Source: DASQZK01 sp963763215 (lineage in GTDB: Bacteria; Bacteroidota; Bacteroidia; Bacteroidales; GCA-2748055). From it: a stretch of DNA of 64,000 nt. Numbering within the stretch: position 1 is the stretch's first letter; the number at the start of each line of letters is the position of its first letter. A program made the translations under genes and the position numbers. Location of the stretch: contig CAVXNX010000017.1 of NCBI GenBank assembly GCA_963763215.1, positions 62,001-126,000 on the forward strand. Reading direction: 5' to 3'. Below the pieces are notes generated by a model. That model was given only the letters and a program-made list of their open reading frames with translations, did not search any database and had not been told where the DNA came from. Below are positions 48,923 through 58,800 of this stretch, one piece after another.

Positions 48923-51616
48923 TTATCTTCCCATGGTCAACTCCAGGCCGGCATAATAAAACCCGCCGTTGAACCCGAACTGGGTCACGGCCGTGTTGTA
49001 GGGAAATCTTCCGTAGTTCTGCAGGACGGCATTGTTTTTTTCGGGATAGACATTGAAAACGTTGTTGGCGCCAATGGTCAGGTCCAGGGAAGGCAGGATG
49101 CGATAGTCCAGCCTCACATCGGTGAGCCAACGGGGACTGTAATCCTGGTCCCTGGCCAGTTCCGCCGCGCTGGTGTCGATACCCCGGTAGGAAACCTGCC
49201 CGAAACGGATCGTCCGGCCCGTAAGGGTCAGCTTTTTCCAGACCCATGTCGCGGTGAGATTGATCTTACTCAGGGGTTGGGCCAGTTCAAGCAGAGCCCG
49301 GTCCTGCCTGTTGAAAAGGTAGTCTTCAAGCCCGCGCGACTGGATTTGTGTGGACGCGTGGACGTTTCCGGTCACATGCGTCCGGTTCAGGTTAATCCCG
49401 GCACTGAGACCCAGGCTGCCTGAATTCAGGGGAGTGAGGTGGGAAAAGACGATATCGGCCCCTTCTGTCCGGGTGTCGACAGCGTTGGTAAAAAACTGCG
49501 CTCCACCGACCGAAGGCAGCGAGGAAAGCAGATCGTAGACTTCGGGAATGAACGTATAAAATGTTCCGGAGAGAACGATCCTGTTACTGACATCGACACG
49601 GTAAACATCGGCGGTTATGGTGGTGTTGGATGCCGGTTCCGACGTCAGTCCGAGGCTGTAGCTCACGCTTGTCTCTTCCTTGAGCGGCGGAATGCCGAAC
49701 GCATCGGCGACGCGGCTGTTATTACTGGCGGTGAGAACTTCAAAAAGACTGCCGCCGAAATAATACGATCCGGTACTGCTGTAATAGATCTGGTGCAGTG
49801 AGGGAGCCCGGAAACCGGTGCTGACAGATCCCCGGATATTGAGGGGAAAATTGAATTTATAGCGGGCCGCGATTTTGCCCGAAAGGTTGGTCCCAAAATC
49901 GGAATAGTCTTCAAACCTGCCGGCAACATCAACCAGGAAGGCCGGGGAAAATGAAAGACCTGCATCACCGTAGAAGCCGATGTTATAACGCGAGCGGTCG
50001 GTCTGGTCCACCGGCTGAAATCCGGGGAACCCCTGTGCCCCGGGATAATGCACCTGATCTTCATTGACCCATGAAGACCGTTTTCCCGGTAAAATTTTAT
50101 AATTCTCCACCCGGAATTCACTTCCGAAATTCAGGTCCACCGCGGGGATAAATAGGACACCGGTGAAATGGCGCGAGAGATCGAGGTTGGCCGTATTCTG
50201 TGAATAGCGCGTTCCGCCCGATTCAAACTGAGTCGGACTCTCCTTTCCCATCGAGGCATTCGCGGAATGGGAAACATAGAAATCGATGCCATTGGATCCG
50301 TAGGTATTGCTGAAATCGGCATCCCATCCGCCGATCGTTCCACGCAGACCGGCCGAGACGAAGTGATCGGTCAGCCGTGCATTAATGTATGGAAGAAATC
50401 CATTGGGGTAGAGATCGTAATTATTTCGGGCCGAGTCATTGGGAAGGCGGAAATCACCGGCTGATTCACTGTAGCGGTAATTCATTCCACCAAAGACATA
50501 GAATTCGGCATGCCGGTTCACGGGCACCATGGCATTGAGAAAGACCTTGCCATCGCCGAGGGCAGAATTTCCAAGGTGAAGGCGGAAATCATCACGGGTC
50601 AGACCCCGGCTGGCCAGGATCTGGTTATCCAGAGCCAGATTCTGATCGAAAGAAAGCCCGTCCTGCCCTTCAGTCCTGAATATCAACCCATTGTAAATTC
50701 CTGCACGGTTCGTTGCACCCCGCTGGTTGAATTCGCCGGTCAGATTAACGTAACCACCCTTCCCGATGCCAAAGCCATAGTTGGCGGAAATGTCCTCCCG
50801 CAGACCGTCGCCTTCATAGGTCTGCCCGATCCGCGTCCGGAGCGCGAGACCTGAAGTATCCTGTCTGAGTACCAGGTTGATCACGCCGGCGATGGCGTCG
50901 GAGCCATACTGCGCGGAAGCTCCGTCACGGAGGATCTCGACCCGGCCAATGGCCTGTGAAGGAATGGTGTTGAGATCATTGATCACGGATCCTTTACCGA
51001 CAACGCTGAGCAGATTGACAATCGCTGTGGGGTGATGCCGTTTTCCATTGACAAGGATCAGCGTCTGATCGGGGTTCATGCCTCTCAGCGTGGCGGGGTC
51101 GACGTGATCGGTGGCATCGGAATAGGTCATCCGGGTGGAATAAAACGATGGCGCCAGGGTATTGAGTTGCTGGCTCAGATCGGTATTTCCGCTGTTCCTG
51201 AGCACCGGCGCGGGAAACTGGTCGACGGGTACCGCGGAATTTATAACGCTCCGTGGGGCATTCCGGTTGCCAACCACGACGACTCCATTGGAAAAAGCGA
51301 TGAGGTCACGATTGAGACGAAAGTGAACCGGCTCATGAAAACGATCTGAAAGATTCAGTCGGATGCTATCGGTCCGGTAACCCACATACGAGGCCACAAT
51401 AACGCGGGTTCCACTCTCAAGGGAAAGGCTGAAATGGCCATCTTTCCCGCTTATCGCACCCGTTGCGCCATCTCTTGTATACACAGATGCACCAATGAGC
51501 GGTTCCCCTGTCGCATAATCCCTGACATCACCCTCTACGTTCACGGACTGAGAAAATACGATTTCAGAAGAGATGAGCATCAGTATCCCTGCGAGGATGA
51601 ATCGTTTTGCTTTCAT
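48923..51616 (-). CDS. TonB-dependent outer-membrane receptor
   Basis: 897 residues from the ATG at 51616 with signal peptide (FILAGILMLISSEIVFS). An N-terminal carboxypeptidase-regulatory-like domain (NVEGDVRDYATGEPLIGASVYT; VASYVGYRTDSI) is followed by a plug (LRGMNPDQTLILVNGKRHH; VEILRDGASAQYGSDAIAGVINLVL) and a barrel ending YAGLELTMGR. The plug motif VNGKRRH...GSDAIAGV is typical of vitamin- or siderophore-type receptors rather than SusC: no SusD gene is adjacent. The frame is intact over 2.7 kb, the longest unbroken gene in the window. The ligand is unknown. A WG-repeat remnant follows directly. Confidence 0.93.
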   Translation of the reverse strand: MKAKRFILAGILMLISSEIVFSQSVNVEGDVRDYATGEPLIGASVYTRDGATGAISGKDGHFSLSLESGTRVIVASYVGYRTDSIRLNLSDRFHEPVHFRLNRDLIAFSNGVVVVGNRNAPRSVINSAVPVDQFPAPVLRNSGNTDLSQQLNTLAPSFYSTRMTYSDATDHVDPATLRGMNPDQTLILVNGKRHHPTAIVNLLSVVGKGSVINDLNTIPSQAIGRVEILRDGASAQYGSDAIAGVINLVLRQDTSGLALRTRIGQTYEGDGLREDISANYGFGIGKGGYVNLTGEFNQRGATNRAGIYNGLIFRTEGQDGLSFDQNLALDNQILASRGLTRDDFRLHLGNSALGDGKVFLNAMVPVNRHAEFYVFGGMNYRYSESAGDFRLPNDSARNNYDLYPNGFLPYINARLTDHFVSAGLRGTIGGWDADFSNTYGSNGIDFYVSHSANASMGKESPTQFESGGTRYSQNTANLDLSRHFTGVLFIPAVDLNFGSEFRVENYKILPGKRSSWVNEDQVHYPGAQGFPGFQPVDQTDRSRYNIGFYGDAGLSFSPAFLVDVAGRFEDYSDFGTNLSGKIAARYKFNFPLNIRGSVSTGFRAPSLHQIYYSSTGSYYFGGSLFEVLTASNNSRVADAFGIPPLKEETSVSYSLGLTSEPASNTTITADVYRVDVSNRIVLSGTFYTFIPEVYDLLSSLPSVGGAQFFTNAVDTRTEGADIVFSHLTPLNSGSLGLSAGINLNRTHVTGNVHASTQIQSRGLEDYLFNRQDRALLELAQPLSKINLTATWVWKKLTLTGRTIRFGQVSYRGIDTSAAELARDQDYSPRWLTDVRLDYRILPSLDLTIGANNVFNVYPEKNNAVLQNYGRFPYNTAVTQFGFNGGFYYAGLELTMGR

Positions 51617-51675
51617 AGAGGGATAGTTTTCAGGAATTGCTTTCGGCACGAGTCAATTCCCTTTCATTCAGGCTG

Positions 51676-51683
51676 CAAATTTA
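51676..51683 (-). promoter_or_regulatory. -7 promoter motif of the TonB receptor
   Basis: The plus strand reads CAAATTTA (TAAATTTG on the minus strand), 60 bp before the ATG at 51616. Confidence 0.45.
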
Positions 51684-51723
51684 ATCGGAATAAAATAAAA
51701 TGAAAGTAACAATGGCTTTTTAA

Positions 51724-52047
51724 TTACAATTCATCAATTTTCGCAGCCAGTATAAAATCATTCTCCGACAGGCCGAGAATGGCATGCGTCCAAAGTTCAA
51801 TCTCGACTTTCGAATAGTAGATATGGATGACCGGATGGTGGTGTTCCGCTTCAGCGAGATTGGCAACCTGATTGGCAAAGTTCATACACTCCCAGTAATG
51901 GTGGAAATGGAACGTTTTATTGATTTTCATGCCGTCGACAACGGGCCAGGGTTCAATGAGCTGACCGTTGTATTCCCGGATTTCTTCCTCAGTGAATTTT
52001 GCAACACCACCTTCACACGGTTTACATTTCTTTGTTGTCAGATCCAT
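51724..52047 (-). CDS. Pterin-4a-carbinolamine dehydratase
   Basis: Dehydrates 4a-hydroxytetrahydrobiopterin, regenerating the pterin cofactor of aromatic amino acid hydroxylases; 107 residues, the usual length. Seen: KFTEEEIREYNGQL, WPVVDGMKINKTFHFHHYWECMNFANQVANLAE, and the active-site motif AEHHHPVIHIYYSKVEIELWTHAILGLSENDF. The frame is intact. No phenylalanine hydroxylase is adjacent; in such genomes the protein may serve molybdopterin or folate metabolism. Confidence 0.95.
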   Translation of the reverse strand: MDLTTKKCKPCEGGVAKFTEEEIREYNGQLIEPWPVVDGMKINKTFHFHHYWECMNFANQVANLAEAEHHHPVIHIYYSKVEIELWTHAILGLSENDFILAAKIDEL

Positions 52048-52667
52048 TTTTGGATGTTTTGATTACAAACAAATTCCAGGGAGGATGGTTCAGGGATGAA
52101 GCCGGGGAATGGCCCGGGAAGCGAGTGGCGGTTGCGGACCCGGTCTGAAGGACTGCCGTTTGAGTTTGAATTCCGGGGTCCAGTTTGCCGGTTCTGTTCC
52201 TGGCATTTCCGGGGAAGGCGATTTTCCAGTAATTTTTCGGGGGAATCATGGAGGGGATACAACGTTATTGGGAATTGGGCACAGGAAGGGGCTCTGTCTT
52301 TTGGATGAAGTCTTTCTGCTTAAGAGGGCCCTCCCGCCCACCTCTCGCACCATCCGCCCCTTAATCGTTCCAGCCCTTTCGATCTCAGCGTTCGCTTTTT
52401 ACCTTTTTGACGAAAAGTTATCAACTCACCTGAAATCATGAGGACCATTTTGATGAATGAAGCTTCTGGCATTGAAAAAAAGAAGGTCACTGAAATACTA
52501 TTTCAGCAGAATTTTGTATGCGATCAGGGATAAGTGAAGAAAAGGGTGAAATCCATCCCAAACCCGCACATGACAAGCCACTCTTCAACCATCATGGTGA
52601 AGAGGCGAAAAAACCAGAATTCGCATACATGCCAATGAATGAGAATATAACCGGCCGCTCCGTCAAC
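52048..52667. other. Long intergenic region, no gene recognised
   Basis: About 620 bp. A 31-codon frame begins MRTILMNEASGIEKKK near 52437 but has no recognisable relatives. CTGAAAT/ATTTCAG near 52488 and CTCTTCAACCAT/ATGGTGAAGAG at 52581-52604 are short dyads without T-runs; the second may be a weak terminator of the T9SS locus. Open frames on the plus strand running into the PorP-like gene are antisense shadows. Confidence 0.45.
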
Positions 52668-53645
52668 TCAATACCTGTTCAACCACCGGTATCTGCGGGC
52701 ATTATCGCCGAACTTAACGGCCAGCATGATCTCATGCGATCCGAAAGTCCGTTTCATGATACTGCTCAATGTATAATCGAAGGAATAGCCAAAGAAAAAT
52801 TTATCGACACGCACCCCGCCCATAAAGATCAGGGCCCCGCCGGTGCGGTAAGAAATCCCTCCCCAGTATTCTTCGTTGTAAACGACCTTCGTATTGATGT
52901 CGAGCTGATAGGTCCCGTTCTCGGAAGCCTTCAGCAGGAATGAGGGATCAAGGCTGAAATCATCATTGATATCCACGTCGTACCCGCCTGTCAGGTAATA
53001 ATATCGCTTCATCTGGTATTGCGCGTATCCCTTTGCTCCCAGTTTAAGGGCCGACTGGAATAACTGCGAGGCTGAAAAGCCGGCAAAGATATGAGGGTCG
53101 GAATAGTATACCCCGGCACTGGCATCGGGGACGAACACCGACTTGGCCGCATTCAGGTATGTTTCATCATTGGGATCCTCCAGGTTTATTTTACTGTCGT
53201 CGATCGAAAACTGGTAGGCGATGCCTGAAAGTCCGAACGACAGCTGTGAACTTCTCATCCGGATATGATAGGCATAGGTCAGCTGCAAACCGGTCCTGCT
53301 GATCGGACCATTTTCATCGTTAAAGAGGTAACCGCCCAGTCCGACATTCCCGCTGCGTGTGCCCATCCGTTGCCGTCTTCTTACCGAAGCGTTTTTTGAA
53401 ATGTAACTGTTTTTGAGCATCCTGGTTTGTCCACTGATCGCCTGGGTCTTGGGGGCATCTTTAAGCCCGAGCCATTGTTCCCTGACGGTCAGATTGATGG
53501 CTGTGTAACCCTCGCTTCCTGCCACGGCTGGATTGAGCAGGAATCCGTTCATCATGTACTGGCTGTACAGGGGAATCTGCTGAGCTTCAGCGCCTGAGAT
53601 CAATGAGAGCATTGCCACAATTCCTATGAAAATCCTTTTTATCAT
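52668..53645 (-). CDS. T9SS PorP/SprF-family outer-membrane protein
   Basis: 325 residues from the ATG at 53645 (signal peptide IFIGIVAMLSLISGAEA). The family pattern is clear: QQIPLYSQYMMNGFLLNPAVAGSEGYTAINLTVREQWLGLKDAPKTQ near the N-terminus, then GLGGYLFNDENGPISRTGLQLTYAYH, and the end GSHEIMLAVKFG. PorP/SprF proteins are barrel partners of T9SS clients with type B C-terminal domains; SprF in Flavobacterium johnsoniae is needed for secretion of the adhesin SprB. It is the last gene of a collinear four-gene group with the CHU-C protein and the large adhesin. The frame is intact. Confidence 0.93.
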   Translation of the reverse strand: MIKRIFIGIVAMLSLISGAEAQQIPLYSQYMMNGFLLNPAVAGSEGYTAINLTVREQWLGLKDAPKTQAISGQTRMLKNSYISKNASVRRRQRMGTRSGNVGLGGYLFNDENGPISRTGLQLTYAYHIRMRSSQLSFGLSGIAYQFSIDDSKINLEDPNDETYLNAAKSVFVPDASAGVYYSDPHIFAGFSASQLFQSALKLGAKGYAQYQMKRYYYLTGGYDVDINDDFSLDPSFLLKASENGTYQLDINTKVVYNEEYWGGISYRTGGALIFMGGVRVDKFFFGYSFDYTLSSIMKRTFGSHEIMLAVKFGDNARRYRWLNRY

Positions 53646-53750
53646 TTTTTTGGGTCTCTCCCCACCTTTTTTCTGAACCTTTAATCGTTTTTCATTCATT
53701 TATGAGTGATCCCGTTTCCTCCTGAACACAATTCCGGAAAATGCCCGACA

Positions 53751-54755
53751 TCACTTAATCAGGGTTACGGTGCCAGATATCGGCTCTGAGCTGCCGTCGT
53801 GAAGGTCGATGACAAAGTAGTACGAATCCATCGGCATGGTTCTTCCGTCGGCCGACACCCCGTCCCACGGATCGGAATAGCCGGGTTCCGATTTGAAGAT
53901 CATATCTCCCCACCGGTCGTAAATCTCGACAGTGGCCTGCGGGAAAGCTGCCAGCTGCGGAATATTCCAGACATCATTCTTCCCGTCGCCATTGGGTGTG
54001 AACGCCGTCGGCATATTTTTGAACCGTTGATCCGTTTGACAGGGATCGATCACGATCGTATCACCCGATACACAGGTGTATTCATCGGTGACTCTTACCC
54101 AGATGGTTTGAGCCCCTGATCCCACCGTCATTTCCCTGCCCGTCTCTCCGCTCGACCACAGGTAATCGATGCCATCGTATCCGGCATCCAGCGTGATGGT
54201 TTCATTGCCGCACAACGAGGTATCCCGACCCAGGTCTACTTCAGGAAGCGCATGCACTGCCAGGTACAAACTGTCGGACCGTTCACAACCCTCTTCATTG
54301 GTGACAGACACGCGGATATACCCCTGGTCGTGACCTGTAAAATAAGAGTTTGTCGATCCGTCCTGCCACAGGAACGAACTGAAGGTGCCTTCCGGCCGGA
54401 TCTCAACCGACTGACCCCGGCAGATCGAAATATCATCCCCCAGGTCAATGTCGGGCGCCGAAACGTTTACCTTTGCCGTTACCGGAATGGCCGGACATCC
54501 ATACTGTGAAAACTCCTGGACCCGGATGGTATAAACACCCTGAACATCTCCCCAGTTCACACTGACTGAATCGCCCCAGTTATTCCCAATGCTGCCGCCC
54601 TCTACATTCCATACGAATGTCGATCCGGCCGTGCCCTTCACCCGGTAAACCACTCCGGTATCTCCCGCGCACACCGTATTGACATACTGTGCCCGCAGCT
54701 CCGGGATGATCCCCAGGAGGATCAGGAAAATCCATATGTAGCGTTTCAATAGCAT
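53751..54755 (-). CDS. T9SS type B (gliding-motility C-terminal domain) surface protein
   Basis: 334 residues with signal peptide (YIWIFLILLGIIPELRA). Three Ig-like modules follow: TVCAGDTGVVYRVKGTAGSTFVWNVEGG; DIDLGDDISICRGQSVEIRPEGTFSSFLWQDG; EVDLGRDTSLCGNETITLDAGYDGIDYLWSSGET. The C-terminal domain MPTAFTPNGDGKNDVWNIPQLAAFPQ...VEIYDRWGDMIFKS...WDG...YYFVIDL is a textbook type B sorting domain. The frame is intact. It is 105 bp upstream of the PorP/SprF gene, the usual pairing. Confidence 0.93.
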   Translation of the reverse strand: MLLKRYIWIFLILLGIIPELRAQYVNTVCAGDTGVVYRVKGTAGSTFVWNVEGGSIGNNWGDSVSVNWGDVQGVYTIRVQEFSQYGCPAIPVTAKVNVSAPDIDLGDDISICRGQSVEIRPEGTFSSFLWQDGSTNSYFTGHDQGYIRVSVTNEEGCERSDSLYLAVHALPEVDLGRDTSLCGNETITLDAGYDGIDYLWSSGETGREMTVGSGAQTIWVRVTDEYTCVSGDTIVIDPCQTDQRFKNMPTAFTPNGDGKNDVWNIPQLAAFPQATVEIYDRWGDMIFKSEPGYSDPWDGVSADGRTMPMDSYYFVIDLHDGSSEPISGTVTLIK

Positions 54756-54911
54756 ATACTGATCTTCATTGCAGCCTTAATGGCTGGTCCTTGTCCTGGA
54801 AGTGAGCCCTCAATGGCTAACTTCCCGGTGTTCAGATTTTTTTATGATCTGCAGGCCGGCCTTTTACCGGCCTGCAGATTTTTTTAAGCATCACTTCTTA
54901 ATCGGCCTTTT

Positions 54912-55709
54912 TTATCTCCGGGTCAGGCTGTTGTTGCTGCTGATGTCTCCGGTTTCAATGGTCGGATGTACGGTGATGGTATAGGTAGCGTCGAGAATGG
55001 TACCCGTACCCGTAAAACTATCATTCATTTCAGTGATCGTAACAATATAGGTCTGATCAACGGTTGAACTCGTATTCACCAGGTTAGCAGGCATGAGCAA
55101 TCGTTGACGTTGCCGTGGTAATCCCGGTAACAACCTGTTCTGCACCTACGTTTCCGTCAAGATCGGTAATGGTGTATTTGTAATCAAAATTCGGCGCGCC
55201 GGTGAAGGCAACGGTAATCGTTCCTGCGGTGGCATCACCCGAACAGATTTCTAATCTGCATCCTGAATGGCAATGGTCGGATTACTCCAGAAGTCAATAT
55301 CGAGTGACTGGATCTTGCTGGGACACTGAATGGACCCTGAAGCGACACGCTGCTGGACGGAGACATTTCCGGCAGTGGATGTGATCGTATTGTCATCAGC
55401 ATCCCACTGCACCTCGATCGAGGTCAACCCGGCAGTGAACGGAACAACCCAGGGGTCAATATCCGTACCCGAACCGGTGACTCCGGAAGCAGGACTGGTG
55501 ACTGTACCTCCCACGATCTGCCAACTGTATTCATCGGTTGCCGGTCCGGGAACCGTGTAGGTGCTCAGGGAACCTTTGCGTTCTTCAATGGCCGTCTGAT
55601 CCACCGTTGAGGTGGTGACAAACTGCGCCAGAAGTGAAGGGGCGGAAGCAATCATAAAGAATAATACAACAGCGATTTTCGCGATTTTGGAAGTGATTTT
55701 TGTTTTCAT
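54912..55709 (-). CDS. Exported repeat/Ig-like surface protein
   Basis: About 265 residues; start at the ATG 55709 with a signal peptide (AVVLFFMIASAPSLLAQ). The rest is Ser/Thr/Val-rich beta structure (DEYSWQIVGGTVTSP; FDYKYTITDLDGNVGAEQVVTGITTA; VDQTYIVTITEMNDSFTGTGTILDATYTITVHP), resembling Ig-like or cadherin-like modules. Two lesions: near 55255 (one base missing; repaired ADLEICSGDATAG) and near 55091 (one extra; repaired TIAMPANLVNTSS). No sorting domain is visible at the end (SSNNSLTRR). It lies between the large adhesin and the type B protein and is probably part of the same surface assembly. Confidence 0.6.
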
Positions 55710-55838
55710 GACATTTTGATTATTAAAGGTTATTTTCAGAGTTATTGATTTCATCGTCTTGTTAATTTTTGATTTGATTGAATTTCAAATATTTCAGGTT
55801 GATCATAAATTTCAAGGGTATGAACTGCCGAAGTCCCG

Positions 55839-58800
55839 CTACATCCTGTTAGAACTGTCGGTTACCGTCACCTGTACACTTCCGGGTCCTGCCAGGGCAT
55901 AATCGACACTCAGCTGGTCGGTTGTAGTGCTTCCCGATGCGTGTTCCACCAGTTGACACTCCATGAATAGGTAAAGGTTGCATTTGCGGCTGTGGAGAAG
56001 AGTGCCGGACCCGGGAAGGCAAACCTCATCAGGTCCTGTGATTGTGGGTGCCGGGTTTGGATTGACTGTGACGGTGACAGACTTTGATGCGGAGTTCCCA
56101 CAATCTGCCTCAAAACGGACGAAATAACGTGGTTGTCACAGACGGTGCGGCCACTGTTATACCGTTTCCTGTACCCACAAGAGTAGTAAATGTTGCGTCA
56201 CTATACCACCTGGCTTCTCCCCCCGTTCCTGGATTACCGCCGCTGTAACTGAGAACGATATCTCCGTCCGAGGCACATATTACAGTGCGGTCGACGCTGG
56301 CTGAGGATGGAGCTACGGGTATATCCTTGATATTGACCGTCACGCTCTGTGCGGCGGTGGTATTGCAGTCGCCTTCAAAGCGGACAAAGTACGTTGTGGT
56401 GGCATCGGGGTGGCCAGGGTCAGGTTGTTGCCGGAGCCAACATTGGTTGTGAAGGCGGCATCGGAGTACCATTCTGCCGTGGCATTGGTGCCAAGGGTTC
56501 CGCCTGAGTAACTCAGAACAATGTTGCCGGTTGAAGGGCAAAGGTCGTTGACGGTCCACTGTAGCTGAAGCCGGGGCAACACTGATATCCTTGATATTGA
56601 CCGTCACACTCTGTGCGGCGGTGGTATTGCAGTCGCCTTCGAAGCGGACATAGTACGTTGTGGTGGCATCGGGGTGGCCAGGGTCAGGTTGTTGCCGGAG
56701 CCAACATGGGTTGTGAAGGCCGCATCGCAGTACCATTCTGCCGTGGCATTGGTGCCAGGGGTTCCGCCGGAGTAACTGACAGAACAATGTTGCCGGTTGC
56801 AGGACAAAGATCGTTATGGTCCACTGTAGCTGAAGCCGGGGCAACACTGATATCCTTGATATTGACCGTCACGCTCTGTGCGGCGGTGGTATTGCAGTCC
56901 CCTTCAAAGCGGACATAGTACGTTGTGGTGGCACCCGGGGTGGCCAGGGTCAGGTTGTTGCCCGGTGCCCACATTGGTTGTGAAGGCTGGCATCGCTGTA
57001 CCACTCTGCCGTGGCATTGGTGCCGGGGTTCCGCCTGAGTAACTGACAGAACAATGTTGCCGGTGGAAGGGCAAAGGTCGTTATGGTCCACTGTAGCTGA
57101 TGCCGGGGCAACACTGATATCCTTGATATTGACCGTCACGCTCTGTGCGGCGGTGGTATTGCAGTCCCCTTCGAAGCGGACATAGTACGTTGTGGTGGCA
57201 CCGGGCGTGGCCAGGGTCAGGTTGTTGCCGGAGCCAACATGGGTTGTGAGGGCCGCATCATGTACCATTCTGCCGTGGCGTTAGTGCCGGGGTTCCGCCT
57301 GAGTAAGACAGAACAATGTTGCCGGTGGAAGGGCAAAGGTCGTTATGGTCCACTGTAGCCGATGCCGGGGCAACACTGATATCTTTAATATTGACCGTCA
57401 CGCTTTGTGCGGAGGTGCGTGTTGCAGTCGCCTTCGAAGCGAACATAGTACGTCGTGGTGGCATCGGGGTTGCCAGGGTCAGAGATTGCCGGAGCCAACA
57501 TGCGTGGTCAGGGCCGCATCGCTGTACCATTCTGCCGTGGCGTTGGTTCCAAGGGTTCCGCCTGAGTAAGACAGAACGATGTTGCCGGTGGCAGGGCAAA
57601 GGTCGTTATGGTCCACTGTAGCCGATGCCGGGGCAACACTGATGTCCTTGATATTGACCGTCACGCTCTGTGCGGCGGTGGCATTGCAGTCCCCTTCAAA
57701 GCGGACATAGTACGTTGTGGTGGCACCCGGGGTGGCCAGGGTCAGGTTATTGCCGGTGCCAACATGCGTTGTAAAGGCTGCATCACTGTACCATTCTGCC
57801 GTGGCGTTGGTGCCAAGGGTTCCGCCTGAGTAAGACAGAACAATGTTGCCGGTGGCAGGGCAAAGGTCGTTATGGTCCACTGTAGCCGATGCCGGGGCAA
57901 CACTGATATCCTTAATATTGACCGTCACGCTCTGTGCGGCGGTGGCATTGCAGTCCCCTTCAAAGCGGACATAGTACGTTGTGGTGGCACTCGGGCGTGG
58001 CCAGGGTCAGGTCGTTGCCGGAGCCAACATGGGTGGTCAAGGCCGCATCACTGTACCATTCTGCCGTGGCGTTGGTGCCAAGGGTTCCGCCTGAGTAAGA
58101 CAGAACGATGTTGCCGGTGGCAGGGCAAAGGTCGTTATGGTCCACTGTAGCCGATGCCGGGGCAACACTGATATCTTTGATATTGACCGTCACGCTCTGT
58201 GCGGCGGTGCTATTGCAGTCCCCTTCAAAGCGGACATAGTACGTCGTGGTGGCACCCGGGGTGGCCAGGGTCAGGTTGTTGCCGGTGCCAACATGCGTGG
58301 TCAGGGCCGCATCACTGTACCATTCTGCCGTGGCGTTGGTGCCAGGGGTTCCGCCTGAGTAAGACAGAACAATGTTGCCGGTGGAAGGGCAAAGGTCGTT
58401 ATGGTCCACTGTAGCCGATGCCGGGGCAACACTGATATCTTTAATATTGACCGTCACGCTCTGTGCGGCGGTGGTATTGCAGTCCCCTTCAAAGCGGACA
58501 TAGTACGTTGTGGTGGCACCGGGGTGGCCAGGGTCAGGTCGTTGCCGGAGCCAACATGCGTGGTCAGGGCCGCATCACTGTACCATTCTGCCGTGGCGTT
58601 GGTGCCAGGGGTTCCGCCTGAGTAAGACAGAACGATGTTGCCGGTGGAAGGGCAAAGGTCGTTATGGTCCACTGTAGCCGATGCCGGGGCAACACTGATA
58701 TCCTTAATATTGACCGTCACGCTCTGTGCGGCGGTGGCATTGCAGTCCCCTTCAAAGCGGACATAGTACGTTGTGGTGGCACCGGGGTGGCCAGGGTCAG

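Noticed and set aside
48923..51616. TonB receptor as the SusC half of a polysaccharide utilisation locus
   Set aside because: No SusD-like lipoprotein is adjacent and the plug motifs are of the vitamin/siderophore receptor type.
52518..52943. 141-codon plus-strand frame entering the PorP-like gene
   Set aside because: Its 3' half is antisense to PorP/SprF and the 5' half shows no coding pattern.
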